This document shows, piece after piece, positions 15,956 to 25,065 of a DNA stretch of 64,000 bases. Made by a program: the position numbers and the translations under genes. Numbering within the stretch: the stretch's first letter is position 1; each line of letters opens with the position of its first letter. The stretch lies in NCBI RefSeq assembly GCF_000518665.1, contig NZ_JAEA01000003.1, positions 291,036 through 355,035 on the forward strand, in the 5' to 3' direction. The notes beneath the pieces were generated by a model. The model made no database searches and was not told the origin of the DNA. It was given only the letters and a program-made list of their open reading frames with translations. The stretch comes from Microvirga flocculans ATCC BAA-817 (GTDB taxonomy: Bacteria > Pseudomonadota > Alphaproteobacteria > Rhizobiales > Beijerinckiaceae).

Positions 15956-16252
15956 ATGCTGGGAATAAGCCTCAAGAACACGTATTACGCCCTTCACGAC
16001 CTGGGACTGGTACGATCCAAGTACGACTACTGCCGCCGATTTCTTGGGCGGGGACCGACGTACCTCAAGGACTACGACCGCGAAGGACGCGACGTGGCGC
16101 GGGTGCCATCGAAGACGGTCACGACACTGCGGACGCGCCTGTGTGCAATCGCAGAACGAGTTCCGGCAGTGACTGCCGCCGAGATCATGAGTGTTGTCCA
16201 GGAGATCGACCGAGCCTGTCAGGTCGCCGATCTCCTCTGTCGGGGACGATAG
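15956..16252 (+). CDS. DUF6626-like hypothetical protein
   Basis: A 98-residue protein beginning MLGISLKNTYYALHDLGLVR, then SKYDYCRRFLGRGPTYLKDY. This N-terminal pattern is what I remember of the DUF6626 family of short proteins from rhizobial genomes and mobile elements; the link is from memory. The fold looks all-helical, and the first 60 residues could be a DNA-binding unit in which LGRGPTYLKDYDREGRDV resembles a helix-turn-helix turn. It starts with AAGGAG eight bases before the ATG and is divergent from the Rep-linked pair, so a regulator of that pair is possible. Confidence 0.7.
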   Translation: MLGISLKNTYYALHDLGLVRSKYDYCRRFLGRGPTYLKDYDREGRDVARVPSKTVTTLRTRLCAIAERVPAVTAAEIMSVVQEIDRACQVADLLCRGR

Positions 16253-16316
16253 GATCGGATTCTTTCCAAAAGGAGCTTCGCTCGGATAGGTTCAGGTCGT
16301 TGCCCTGGAGGAGCGC

Positions 16317-16934
16317 ATGAACTTGAAGGTTGAGAGTGCGAGGCGGCAGCTTGGCACTGCATTAGCGCTGTACCTGATGGATCACGATCCCGTTTCGGTC
16401 CACTGCCTCGCTGGAGGCGGTTGCGAGGTGATCGAGTTCTACGCCGGAAAATCCGCCGCTCCATTCGTTACCCAGGTGCTGAATGAGAACCCGAACATTG
16501 ACCTGGAAAGGTTCAGGCGTCTTCAACGCCAATACTGGACCGCTTTCAAACATGCGACGAGGTGGGTAGGAAAGGGTAAGGCCGTCGAACGAGACGACGA
16601 CGAACTGCTCTATCAATTCACAGATGAGCAAAACGATGTTGCATTGTTCATCGGATGGTCCGACTACGCGAAGGCCACCGGAACCATGCCTATCGAGGCC
16701 CAGGTCCAGCAGGCTTGGTGGATTGCAAAGAACCTTGAAAAGCTCCACCCCAACCACTCGAAGGCGCGTTACGAGGGCCTGTTCCCGAACATCAAGTCAC
16801 TTCCACGAGCAGACCAGAAGCGGCTCTTGCGGGAGAAGATCGAGTGGGCTCGCTCGGTTCCGGAGGTGATGAGCGATCCGAAGACTGAACGCCGAGCGCT
16901 GATCCTTCCATGGGATCACGGGCGTGGCGAGTGA
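16317..16934 (+). CDS. Conserved hypothetical protein, cargo of the element
   Basis: A 205-residue soluble protein, start MNLKVESARRQLGTALALYL. Notable stretches are DHDPVSVHCLAGGGCEVIEF, AFKHATRW and FTDEQNDVALFIGWSDYAKA. Proteins with the same layout occur widely in proteobacteria as chromosomal orphans, so this may be cargo rather than an element core gene. I know no function. The paired Cys and His near residues 31-38 and the AFKHAT segment could bind a metal or nucleotide, but that is speculation. It is the last gene before attR, 64 bp downstream of the DUF6626-like gene and on the same strand. Confidence 0.72.
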   Translation: MNLKVESARRQLGTALALYLMDHDPVSVHCLAGGGCEVIEFYAGKSAAPFVTQVLNENPNIDLERFRRLQRQYWTAFKHATRWVGKGKAVERDDDELLYQFTDEQNDVALFIGWSDYAKATGTMPIEAQVQQAWWIAKNLEKLHPNHSKARYEGLFPNIKSLPRADQKRLLREKIEWARSVPEVMSDPKTERRALILPWDHGRGE

Positions 16935-17030
16935 GACGCCCACCATTGACTTTCACTCCGTGCTTTCACACATTTCTTTGGCGGGCGCACCGTAAGTACT
17001 TGATCTATATGGCTTTGGCACTCCCCCAGT

Positions 17031-17058
17031 GAGAGTTCGATCCTCTCTGGCAGCACCA
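17031..17058 (+). repeat. attR, 28-bp direct repeat
   Basis: This copy matches the 3' 28 bases of tRNA-Thr, identical to attL. It is not preceded by the rest of a tRNA, so only the left copy belongs to a working gene. It marks the right edge of the element. Confidence 0.93.
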
Positions 17059-17337
17059 GCCACGTTGTCCGGCACGAAGGTTCGAAGGCATGATGCCCGG
17101 CCTGTGCCCCTCCTTCCATAGACCAAAATCGATCCGGCCTGTGACCCAGCTTCTCTCATGAGAGGATCGCGATGACCGTGTATTGCCGCGAGCAGAAGCG
17201 GCTTCTCGGAAGAACAATGTTACGGAACAATTTGCAGCATCTGCGGCAGATCGGAAATTCCGCGTTAACCATCTAGACAAGAAACAAGCTTAGGCATAAT
17301 CCAGTTCATCAAATCTTCCGACTTTCGAGGAAGTCCG

Positions 17338-17457
17338 ATGAATCAGTTAGGGAAACGGCACCCTGCCAACGATGCATTGGCTCATCTGATGAGCCTGATC
17401 GCGCTTGTCTTCAGCTTCAGCTGCATCTGGATCGTGGCCTCCGCCGCCAAGATGTGA
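17338..17457 (+). CDS. Small membrane peptide, 39 residues
   Basis: A short frame starting MNQLGKRHPANDALAHL and ending TGA. GAGGAAG lies a few bases before the ATG, which makes translation likely. Residues 15-36 form one membrane helix (LMSLIALVFSFSCIWIVA) after a basic N-terminus. The class and size fit the single-pass small proteins common in methylobacteria. The function is unknown. It lies in host DNA 280 bp beyond attR. Confidence 0.6.
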   Translation: MNQLGKRHPANDALAHLMSLIALVFSFSCIWIVASAAKM

Positions 17458-17557
17458 CGCGGCTTCGCATCCACCGACTGTGAAAGGCGCGCCCGATCGG
17501 CGTCCTGCCCGCGAAGCCGTCTGACGGCGAACCGAACCCCTTCAACAAAAGAACGCT

Positions 17558-18847
17558 TTAAAGGGAGCGCCACTCCCTCGCCGCATCGCTCGCCTGATAA
17601 GCCCAATAGGTGAGCTGAACCGCGGCGCGGCCCAGGATGCCGCCATTCCATGCCAGATCGAAGGGGGCAAACAGGCGATAGCGGTCGCTCTCGCCTGCAA
17701 TGGCTTCGGCGATGACCGTTCCGCCGATGGCGGTCGTGTTCATGCCGTGGCCGCCGAAGGCCGTGCAGTACCAGACGCCAGGTTTCCACCGGCCGATCTG
17801 CGGCATCAGATGCCGGGCGTAGGACATGAGGCCCGACCACGCGACCTCTACCTTCAAGCCGGAGAGTTGCGGATAGGTCGTGACCATCTCGCGCCTGAGC
17901 AGGGCTGCGATGTCGCGCGGATCGGTGGTGCGCGTGGTGATGCGCCCACCCCAAAGGATACGGCTGCCGTCATCGACGAGCCGGTAGTAATCCCCTGCCC
18001 TGCGATCATCGAGGATCGCGGCAGGGGTCCGGATGGCGCTCTGCACCAGATCCGGCGCGCGTTCCGTCAGCAGGACATAAGTCGCGATCGGCAGGAAGGC
18101 GCGGCGCAGCGCGGGCAGCACTGAGCCCGTATAGCCGCCCGTCGCGAACACCACATGCTCGGCCACGATCTCGGCCTGCTTCGTCCTGACGATCTTGCGC
18201 GGCCCATCCAGATCGGCGGACAGGACAGGCGAGCCTTCATGGATCGCAGCGCCCAGGCGGACCGCCTCCCTGGCGAGCGCGCGGGCGTAGTTCAGCGGAT
18301 GGAAATGGAACGCGCCCTCATCGAGAACCGCCTCATGATATTTCGGCGAGGCGAAGAGGCTGCGCACCTCGTCACGGGGAAGATAGCGCAGCTGCAATCC
18401 GAAATCGCGCCTCTGCTTTTCGCAGGCGGCCCGCATGGCTCCCGCTGAATCGTAGCGCAGGGCCTTCGCGATGCCGGGAACGGGCCGGGCCTCCTCGATG
18501 CCGAGGGCCTCGATGGTCGAGCGGACGATCTCGACCCCTTCCATCGACAGACGGAAAAGCTCCTTCGCCCCGTCCGCGCCTACACGCCGCTCGATGGCGG
18601 CAAGGCCCGTCGCATAGCCGGCCGACACGAAGCCGCCATTGCGCCCCGATGCGCCCCAGGCCACGCGCTGCGCCTCGATCAGCACGACCTTGCGCCCGCT
18701 GCTGGCGAGCTTGAGCGCCGCCGTGAGACCGGCCAGCCCGCCGCCGACAACGCACACATCGGCCTGGATGGGCCCCGCGGCGGCAGGATAGGCGTCCGGG
18801 CTCGCGAGGGTTCGGCTGTAATAGGTGTCGATATAGGCCTGCGGCAT
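17558..18847 (-). CDS. FAD-dependent oxidoreductase (D-amino-acid-oxidase fold)
   Basis: A 429-residue flavoenzyme of the DAO superfamily, near gamma-glutamylputrescine oxidase and sarcosine oxidase relatives. A Rossmann FAD motif [18 protein letters not shown] starts at about residue 31, then AWGASGRNGGFVSAGYATG, the region next to the flavin. The C-terminal FAD contact is FGGHGMNTTAIGG. The N-terminal HxxxYYSRTL-like lead is typical of the PuuB type. It oxidises an amine or imino acid with O2 to give peroxide; the substrate is not defined. It starts 9 bp after the fRMsr stop on the same strand, so the pair is probably cotranscribed, which joins a peroxide producer with an oxidant repair enzyme. 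Confidence 0.85.
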   Translation of the reverse strand: MPQAYIDTYYSRTLASPDAYPAAAGPIQADVCVVGGGLAGLTAALKLASSGRKVVLIEAQRVAWGASGRNGGFVSAGYATGLAAIERRVGADGAKELFRLSMEGVEIVRSTIEALGIEEARPVPGIAKALRYDSAGAMRAACEKQRRDFGLQLRYLPRDEVRSLFASPKYHEAVLDEGAFHFHPLNYARALAREAVRLGAAIHEGSPVLSADLDGPRKIVRTKQAEIVAEHVVFATGGYTGSVLPALRRAFLPIATYVLLTERAPDLVQSAIRTPAAILDDRRAGDYYRLVDDGSRILWGGRITTRTTDPRDIAALLRREMVTTYPQLSGLKVEVAWSGLMSYARHLMPQIGRWKPGVWYCTAFGGHGMNTTAIGGTVIAEAIAGESDRYRLFAPFDLAWNGGILGRAAVQLTYWAYQASDAAREWRSL

Positions 18848-18856
18848 GTTGAGGAC

Positions 18857-19354
18857 TTAAAGCGCGATCTCGGAGGAGGAGAGGTAGATCTGCACGAGCC
18901 TCTCGCAGCCCTCGCGATCCTCCTCGTCGAAGCGGTTCGGGTTGGGGCTGTCGAGATCGAGAACGCCGAGCACCCGACCGTCCTTGATGAGCGGCACGAC
19001 GAGCTCCGAGCGGGAGGCGCTGTCGCAGGCAATGTGCCCCGGAAAGGCATGCACGTCCGGCACCACGATGGAAGCCTTGCGCTCCACCGCCGTGCCGCAC
19101 ACGCCGCGCCCCACCGCGATGCGCACGCAGGCGGTCTTGCCCTGGAAGGGGCCGAGGACCAGCTCTCCCCCGCGCATGAAATAGAACCCGGCCCAGTTCA
19201 GATCGGGCAGGAACTGAAAGATCAGCGCGGACATGTTGGCCGCGTTGGCGATCATGTCCGGCTCGCCCTCGAGGAGACCGGTGAGTTGCTGGGCCAGCGA
19301 GGCATAGAAGTCCCGCTTGCTGCCTGACAGAGGAATATCTTTGACTTCGAACAT
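18857..19354 (-). CDS. msrC: Free methionine-(R)-sulfoxide reductase (GAF domain)
   Basis: A 165-residue GAF-fold enzyme that reduces free L-methionine-(R)-sulfoxide with thioredoxin. The three catalytic cysteines, Cys76 in KTACVRIA, Cys86 in RGVCGTAV and Cys110 in HIACDSASRSE, keep the spacing of the E. coli enzyme (10 and 24 residues). It also has NWAGFYF and VLDLDSPNPNRFDEED. It is a single-domain cytoplasmic protein of normal size. The upstream neighbour on the same strand is the ABC exporter, 42 bp away. Confidence 0.93.
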   Translation of the reverse strand: MFEVKDIPLSGSKRDFYASLAQQLTGLLEGEPDMIANAANMSALIFQFLPDLNWAGFYFMRGGELVLGPFQGKTACVRIAVGRGVCGTAVERKASIVVPDVHAFPGHIACDSASRSELVVPLIKDGRVLGVLDLDSPNPNRFDEEDREGCERLVQIYLSSSEIAL

Positions 19355-19396
19355 GCCGTTTTCCTTATGAGGCCCCCGCTCCCTTGTCCAGACGGC

Positions 19397-21208
19397 CTAT
19401 TCCGCAGCCATGCCGGTCCGATGGGCCTTCGTGAATTCCAGCCCCTGATGGTCGCACAGACGCCGGTAGAGCCCGCCCCGGCGGTAGAGGCTGTCGTGAT
19501 CCCCCTCCTCCACGATCCGCCCCTTCTCGAACACGAGGATGCGGTCGAGCGCGCGCACCGTCGAAAGGCGATGCGCGATCACGATGGAGGTGCGCCCCAC
19601 CATGAGCCGCTCCATCGCCTGCTGGATCAGCACCTCCGATTCCGAGTCGAGGGCGGAGGTCGCCTCGTCCAGGATCAGGATGGGAGCATCGGCCAGGAAG
19701 GCGCGGGCGATGGCCACGCGCTGGCGCTCGCCGCCGGAGAGCTTCACGCCACGCTCGCCCACGAGCGTGGAATAGCCCTTCGGCAGGCTCATGATGAAGT
19801 CGTGCGCATTGGCGAGCCGCGCCGCGCGCTCGATCTCCGCCATGCCCGAGCCCGGCCGTCCATAGGCGATGTTCTCGGCGAGCGTGCGATGGAACAGGAT
19901 GGGCTCCTGCTGCACGATGGCGATCTGCGAACGCAACGACGCCTGCTGCGCTCCGGCGATATCCTGGCCGTCGATGCGGATCTCGCCGCCCGTCACGTCG
20001 TAGAGGCGCTGGATGAGCTTGACGAGGGTCGTCTTGCCCGATCCCGAAGGTCCCACGAGACCTACGCGCTCGCCCGCGCGCACCGTCAGCGAGAGATCGC
20101 GGTAGAGCGGCGTACCGTGCCCGGCATAGTGGAACGTGACGCGGTCGAACGCGACCTCCCCGCGCCCGATATGGATCGGTCTCGCACCGGGCCGGTCCGC
20201 CACGCCGACAGGCTGTCGATGGATCTCGACGAGTTCCTCCATATCGTTCACGGATCGGCGCAGGTTGTTGATGTGCATGCCGATGTCGCGCAGGTAGCCA
20301 TGGATCACGAAATAGGTCGTGAGCACATAGGCGATGTCGCCGGGCGTCGCGCGGTCTTCCCACCAGAGCCAGATCGCCGTGCCGATGATGGCGGCGCGGA
20401 TGAAAAGCAGCGCGATGAACTGCATCGAGCCGCTGTTGGTGCCGCGCTGCCAGAGACGGCTCGTCCGCTTATGCCATTTGTTCAGCACCCAGACGAGACG
20501 GGAATCCTCCCGCGCTTCCGCGCCGAAAGCCTTCACCACCGCGTTGCAGCTCAAAGCGTCCGCCAACGTTCCGCCGACGCGCGTGTCCCAGGCATTGGCG
20601 AGCCGTGCCGCGGGCGCAACGTAGCGCATGGCGAGAAGGGCCGTCATGACGATGAAGGCGAGAGAGCTCATGCCGATGACGAGTCCCATCACCGGCCAGC
20701 GCAGGCCGAGCACGATCATCGAACCGGCCAGGACCGTGACCGACGGCAGCAGCGCCAGCAGAAGCGTGTCGTTCATCAGGTCGAGCGCCCACATGCCGCG
20801 CGTGATCTTGCGCACGGTGGAGCCCGCGAAGGAATTCGCGTGCCAGTCGGTCGAGAAACGCTGCACGCGTGCGAACGCATCCTGCGCCACGCGGCTCATG
20901 ACGCGCAGCGTCAGCTCCACGATGCCGTAGAACGCGAGATGCCGCATGACGATCATGAGCAGGCCGAGACCGGTCATGAAAGCGAAGGCCATGAGCGCCG
21001 CGTGGAGCGCGCCCTCACGATCGGATCCGCCCACGGCAATGGCATCGACGAGCCTGCCCGCGAAGACGGGCATGAAGACGTCGGCGAGCGTCGACGTCAT
21101 CATGGCGACGACAATCAACGCCACGTAGCGCGGCTCGGCGCGCCAGTGGCGGAACGTGAATCTCAAGACGTCGCGGGTGGCGTCCCCGCTTTTCGTTTGC
21201 TGGTTCAT
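19397..21208 (-). CDS. ABC transporter, fused permease and ATP-binding protein
   Basis: A 603-residue half-transporter that should work as a homodimeric exporter. Six membrane segments occupy about residues 20-330. The nucleotide-binding domain follows, with Walker A GPSGSGKTT, the Q loop IVQQEPILF, signature LSGGERQRVAIARA, Walker B ILILDEATSALD and the H-loop IAHRLSTV. All catalytic residues are intact. The substrate cannot be told; related proteins move lipids, peptides or drugs. It lies upstream of the fRMsr gene on the same strand. Confidence 0.92.
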   Translation of the reverse strand: MNQQTKSGDATRDVLRFTFRHWRAEPRYVALIVVAMMTSTLADVFMPVFAGRLVDAIAVGGSDREGALHAALMAFAFMTGLGLLMIVMRHLAFYGIVELTLRVMSRVAQDAFARVQRFSTDWHANSFAGSTVRKITRGMWALDLMNDTLLLALLPSVTVLAGSMIVLGLRWPVMGLVIGMSSLAFIVMTALLAMRYVAPAARLANAWDTRVGGTLADALSCNAVVKAFGAEAREDSRLVWVLNKWHKRTSRLWQRGTNSGSMQFIALLFIRAAIIGTAIWLWWEDRATPGDIAYVLTTYFVIHGYLRDIGMHINNLRRSVNDMEELVEIHRQPVGVADRPGARPIHIGRGEVAFDRVTFHYAGHGTPLYRDLSLTVRAGERVGLVGPSGSGKTTLVKLIQRLYDVTGGEIRIDGQDIAGAQQASLRSQIAIVQQEPILFHRTLAENIAYGRPGSGMAEIERAARLANAHDFIMSLPKGYSTLVGERGVKLSGGERQRVAIARAFLADAPILILDEATSALDSESEVLIQQAMERLMVGRTSIVIAHRLSTVRALDRILVFEKGRIVEEGDHDSLYRRGGLYRRLCDHQGLEFTKAHRTGMAAE

Positions 21209-21513
21209 GAAAGCGAACAGGCGGCGCTCGGAGCGCGCCTCTCCCGGAAGTTTGGAGGAGCGACAGCGGAACGGCGGCTTATGATGCCCGACGTCGCTCG
21301 ATGATCAGAAATTTGGAAAGATTGATAAGGTTTGCCGGGCCTCGGAGCCCTGCCCTGTCCAGCCTAGGGTGTCGGCTTGGACATGGGAGGAACGTTCAGC
21401 AAGCACACAAAAGCCATGCAGTCCTCCCTCTCTTGAAATTAAACCTAGGCGCAAGTTAATGCAGTTCGTTCAACTTGGCAACCGCCGTTTTGTTTCGCCC
21501 TGCCACCAGGGAC
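21209..21513. other. Intergenic region upstream of the ABC exporter
   Basis: About 305 bp without a credible gene. It should contain the exporter promoter (minus strand) and the end of the MOSC gene unit. An AT-rich stretch (about 21430-21465) stands out. I see no terminator, repeat or regulator site that can be supported. Confidence 0.5.
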
Positions 21514-22056
21514 CTACACGACCTCCAGCGGCCGATGCGGTCCTGGCGGAAGCTCGATGCGGATCGTGTCTCCGGCCCGGACATCGCCGCCTTGAAGCAC
21601 GATGCCCATGATGCCGGACTTGCGGATGAGCTTGCCTTGCCCGTCCTTCGCCAGCACCGCCTTCATGAGCCCCTTCTGGAAACGGTCGATCTGGACACAG
21701 GGATTACGCAAGCCGGTAACCTCGACGACAGCGCTCTCGCCGAGCAGCAGGCGCGTTCCCGCCGGCAGGCTCAGAAGGTCGATGCCGCGCGTCGTGATGT
21801 TCTCCCCCATGTCACCGGCCGTCACGACGAAGCCCCGGGTTTCGAGCTCGTCGAAAAGCTCCGCATGCATGAGATGAACCTGCCGGAGATTCGGCTGGTT
21901 CGGGTCCTTGGCCACCCGCGAGCGATGCTTGACCGTTTCGCCCGCATGCGCGTCGCCTTCGACGCCAAGGCCGGCCAGCAGGCGAATGAAAATCTGGTTG
22001 CGCTTGCTGAAGCCGTGCCTGGGGTTGCTGCTCACGGCCGTAACGATTGCATTCAT
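21514..22056 (-). CDS. MOSC domain-containing protein
   Basis: A 180-residue stand-alone MOSC domain, the fold that ends molybdenum cofactor sulfurases and the YiiM/YuaD family. The conserved cysteine lies in TGLRNPCVQIDRFQKGL, after GDMGENITTRG, and the C-terminus has IMGIVLQGG. Members bind Moco sulfur or serve N-hydroxylated compound reduction; the role here is not defined. It starts MNAIVTAVSSNPRHGFSK at the ATG at 22056. DUF488 lies 35 bp upstream on the same strand. Confidence 0.88.
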   Translation of the reverse strand: MNAIVTAVSSNPRHGFSKRNQIFIRLLAGLGVEGDAHAGETVKHRSRVAKDPNQPNLRQVHLMHAELFDELETRGFVVTAGDMGENITTRGIDLLSLPAGTRLLLGESAVVEVTGLRNPCVQIDRFQKGLMKAVLAKDGQGKLIRKSGIMGIVLQGGDVRAGDTIRIELPPGPHRPLEVV

Positions 22057-22091
22057 GATACCCGCCCCTCTGCGCCCTTCTTCCCCTAGCT

Positions 22092-22541
22092 TCAGAGGAC
22101 CGTGAGATCCACCGTCTCGAAGCCCTTCTCGGCGAGCCGCTGCGCCAGCACGCGGCGATGGCAGGTGGCGGGGTCGCGTTCGAAGCACAGAAGGCAGATG
22201 GGCTGGGTCGCCGCCAGGGTCTCCAATTCGCGAAGGGCTTCTTGAGCGGGCTCGGACGTCAGAACCTCGTCGCAATAGATCCGACGCATCAGCTCGCCGT
22301 CTCCGGCGCGCGCCGCCTGGCGGCCCTCCTTCGGCGTGCCGAGCGCGATGAAATGCCTGTAGCCGATGCCCTGATCGGACAGCGCATCGCGTAAGGCGGA
22401 TTTCGAGAAACCGCGCTTGCGGGAAAGCGCCACCGCGCGCACGTCGGCCAGCGTCTCGACGCCTGCATCCTTCAAGGTAGCGAGGAAACAGTCCACGTCC
22501 GCTCCCTCGTATCCGATGGTGAAAACCCGCGGCTTTGTCAT
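22092..22541 (-). CDS. DUF488 family protein
   Basis: A 149-residue protein of the DUF488 family, recognised by VFTIGYEGADVDCFLATLK, DVRAVALSRKRGFSK and ending with the cysteine-containing ICLLCFERDPATCHRRVL. The conserved cysteines and histidine look like a metal site or active centre, but no activity is established. Related proteins often sit near DNA-repair or nucleic-acid genes. Here it lies between a small membrane protein gene and a MOSC gene on one strand, probably one operon. Confidence 0.87.
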   Translation of the reverse strand: MTKPRVFTIGYEGADVDCFLATLKDAGVETLADVRAVALSRKRGFSKSALRDALSDQGIGYRHFIALGTPKEGRQAARAGDGELMRRIYCDEVLTSEPAQEALRELETLAATQPICLLCFERDPATCHRRVLAQRLAEKGFETVDLTVL

Positions 22542-22550
22542 GCCATGAGG

Positions 22551-23126
22551 TTACATGGATGGCTGCGGATGTCGAGGCCGTTCGGGCTGCGTATAGGGCC
22601 GCATGGCCTCGGGCGTGCGAAAGTCCCTCGGCGCCTCGAAATCGCTCGCCGCCCCGCGCGAGCGCTCCACGCCGCGCGGAAAGCCGGTGCGGCCCGAATA
22701 GTCCTGCATGGGCGGCAAAGGCCGGGGGCTCTCGCGGCTGAGCGTCTGTGCGCAATAGACATCGAGCGCCGTCACGCCTGCCACCGCCGCCATGGCGATG
22801 CCGATATTGCTCTTCTTCGGGTTCCTGCCTTCGAGTGCGGTGGCCAGCGTGGCAAGATCGAGCCCGTCGCCCGCTACGCGGCCCCAGATCCACGGCGTCG
22901 GATCCTTCGAGGCCAGGATGCCGATGCCGGTTGCGATCTCGCGCAGACCGTAGCCTGCGATCAAGCCCTCCTGGCCTCTCATGCCGAGCGCCCGCGCCAA
23001 CGCGCGAGGCGCCGCCACCTCGGCGATGCCGAGGGCGATGGAGAACAGCCCGAGGCCGCGGGCCAGCGTATCGGTGGCCGTGTCGGCGTGGCCGCGGCGG
23101 CGCGTTCTTTCGGTTTCATAACGCAT
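22551..23126 (-). CDS. Membrane protein, DUF4267-like or cyclase/dehydrase N-terminal region
   Basis: A 191-residue protein starting MRYETERTRRRGH. I prefer the ATG at 23126 over an in-frame GTG three codons earlier. The middle holds three or four weak membrane helices (ARGLGLFSIALGIAEVAAP, GLIAGYGLREIATGIGILAS and others). The C-terminus is Pro/Arg-rich and probably loose. The pattern matches the front part of proteins annotated as cyclase/dehydrase, whose lipid-binding domain is absent here. Function is unknown. It lies directly downstream of the zinc dehydrogenase (12 bp) and may be cotranscribed. Confidence 0.65.
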   Translation of the reverse strand: MRYETERTRRRGHADTATDTLARGLGLFSIALGIAEVAAPRALARALGMRGQEGLIAGYGLREIATGIGILASKDPTPWIWGRVAGDGLDLATLATALEGRNPKKSNIGIAMAAVAGVTALDVYCAQTLSRESPRPLPPMQDYSGRTGFPRGVERSRGAASDFEAPRDFRTPEAMRPYTQPERPRHPQPSM

Positions 23127-23138
23127 GATGGACACCTG

Positions 23139-24311
23139 TCAGGGTTTGAGGACGACCTTGATGCAGCCGTCCTGCTTGTCGCGGAAGATCTTGTACATCT
23201 CAGGCCCCTGCTCGAGGCCCACCGTGTGCGTGATCACGAAGGACGGGTCGATCTGTCCCTCCTCGATGCGGCGCAGGAGATCGTCGGTCCAACGGTTCAC
23301 GTGTGTCTGACCCGTGCGGATCGTCAGCCCCTTGTTCATGATCGCACCGAACGGAATCTTGTCGAGAAGGCCGCCATAGACGCCGGGGACCGAAAGCGTT
23401 CCGGCAGGGCGGCAGACATAGGCCATCTCGCGCAGCACATGCGGACGGTCCGTCTCCATCATCGTGGCCTGTTTGACCCGGTCATACATCGCGTCGACGG
23501 TGCCTGCGGCGTGAGCCTCCATGCCGACCGCATCGATGCACTTCTCGGGTCCCTTGCCGCCGGTGAGTTCGTTCAAGCGTTCGACGACGCTCTCCTCGTC
23601 GAAGTTGATCGTGATCGCGCCTCCGGCCTTCGCCATGGCGAGGCGTTCGGGAATGCGGTCGATGGCGACCACCTGCCTGGCGCCGAGAAGGATAGCGCTG
23701 CGGATCGCCATCTGGCCGACGGGCCCCGCACCCCAGATCGCCACCGTGTCCGTGGGCTCGATGTCGCACTGCACCGCCGCCTGCCATCCCGTGGGAAAGA
23801 TATCGCTGAGAAAGAGCAGCTTCTCATCGGGAATCCCGTCTGGAACCTTGATATGCGTGGCGTCGGCGAAAGGCACGCGCAGGTACTCCGCCTGCCCGCC
23901 CGCATAGCCGCCCGTCAGATGCGTGTAACCGAACAGGCCCGCCGTGCTGTGGCCGAAGGCCTTGGCCGCCATCTCGCCGTTGCGGTTCGTCCGCTCGCAG
24001 ACCGAGAAGTTGCCGCGCCTGCACTGGTCGCACTGGCCGCAGATGATGGTGAAGGGGATCACCACCCGGTCGCCGACCTTGAGCGTGCCTTTGGCCTCGG
24101 CCCCGACCTCGACGACCTCGCCCATGGTCTCGTGCCCCATGATGTCGCCGGATTTCATGCCGGGCATGAAGTGGTCGTAAAGGTGAAGGTCCGAGCCGCA
24201 GATGGCACAGCTCGTCACCTTGATGATCGCATCGCGCGGGTGCTCGATCCCGGGATCGGGGACCGAATCGCAACGGATGTCGGTGGTGCCGTGCCAAACA
24301 AGCGCCTTCAT
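23139..24311 (-). CDS. Zinc-dependent alcohol dehydrogenase (MDR family)
   Basis: A 390-residue medium-chain dehydrogenase, near the glutathione-independent formaldehyde dehydrogenase-like group. It has a catalytic zinc segment [13 protein letters not shown] with [12 protein letters not shown], and a structural zinc lobe [15 protein letters not shown] with all four cysteines. NAD binding is [19 protein letters not shown] start at the ATG at 24311, eight bases from GGGAGG. The ATG two codons earlier touches that site. The substrate is an unknown alcohol or aldehyde adduct. Confidence 0.88.
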   Translation of the reverse strand: MKALVWHGTTDIRCDSVPDPGIEHPRDAIIKVTSCAICGSDLHLYDHFMPGMKSGDIMGHETMGEVVEVGAEAKGTLKVGDRVVIPFTIICGQCDQCRRGNFSVCERTNRNGEMAAKAFGHSTAGLFGYTHLTGGYAGGQAEYLRVPFADATHIKVPDGIPDEKLLFLSDIFPTGWQAAVQCDIEPTDTVAIWGAGPVGQMAIRSAILLGARQVVAIDRIPERLAMAKAGGAITINFDEESVVERLNELTGGKGPEKCIDAVGMEAHAAGTVDAMYDRVKQATMMETDRPHVLREMAYVCRPAGTLSVPGVYGGLLDKIPFGAIMNKGLTIRTGQTHVNRWTDDLLRRIEEGQIDPSFVITHTVGLEQGPEMYKIFRDKQDGCIKVVLKP

Positions 24312-24428
24312 CGCCATCTTCCTCCCATGTCGGATAACCGCCGCGCAGGTGCCGCCCGGTCGCTTTCGTCAGAGGGGAAGACTTCTTGAGGGGCTTTGCG
24401 TTCCCTCAGGCACTCCTAAAACTGCCCG

Positions 24429-24875
24429 TCACTCCGCGGGAGCCGCGGGCTGGACATGTGCGGGCAAGGAGCGGATGAGCTCGGCGAGTGCCGGCTCCAG
24501 CACCTGATGCGCCGCCTCCTCGACCTCGAACCACTGCGCCTTGCGCTGGCCCTTCTCGCGCCAGGACTTGAGCTGCTTGGAGACTTCGAGCGGATAGACC
24601 TTGACGCGGCACAGGTCGAAATGCGCGGCCCGGCGCTTCCAGTAGTCGTAATGGCCCAAAGGCGTGTTGCCGATTTCGCCCTTCACGCCGGCCTCCTCTT
24701 CGGCCTCCTGCGCGGCCGCCTTGTGCGGCTTCTTTCCCTTCATGGGCCAGCCCTTGGGAATCAGCCAGCGCTTGGTTTCACGCGACGTGACGAGAAGCAC
24801 CTCGATCCTTCCCTCGTTGATGCGGAAGGGCAAAGCTGCGACCTGGCTTAATTCTTCTTTCGGATTCTGGGGCAT
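24429..24875 (-). CDS. NUDIX hydrolase
   Basis: A 148-residue NUDIX enzyme that splits nucleoside diphosphate-X compounds. The box runs from KGKKPHKAAAQEAEEEAGV (about residues 46-64). The usual second-position Glu is Ala and the Arg of REUXEE is Gln, so the metal site EAEEEAG is kept but the box is not perfect. Members of this branch (DIPP-like) act on diphosphoinositol or dinucleoside polyphosphates. The WLIPKGWP lead is typical. It is a single gene in a minus-strand run. Confidence 0.85.
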   Translation of the reverse strand: MPQNPKEELSQVAALPFRINEGRIEVLLVTSRETKRWLIPKGWPMKGKKPHKAAAQEAEEEAGVKGEIGNTPLGHYDYWKRRAAHFDLCRVKVYPLEVSKQLKSWREKGQRKAQWFEVEEAAHQVLEPALAELIRSLPAHVQPAAPAE

Positions 24876-25065
24876 TCGGCGAGAATAGGATTCCTGTCAG
24901 TTAGCTTGTAACGTAGGCGATTTGAGCCGGCTAATAAAGTACCCGTTTGAAAGAAATGAGGACATCGTCAACCGTCGATCTCATACGATTCTCCATCCTC
25001 TCAAAGCTTCGTGACCGCATCATAACAACGCTCCCCTCTTTTTGATCCGAAAGGCCTTACCCCGC

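Noticed and set aside
16916..17280. Minus-strand frames with LPERIELSLGECQ-like peptides
   Set aside because: They arise from the attR copy of the tRNA 3' end and are not genes.
19367..21304. A 645-codon frame antisense to the ABC exporter
   Set aside because: A composition shadow. The minus-strand gene has all ABC motifs.
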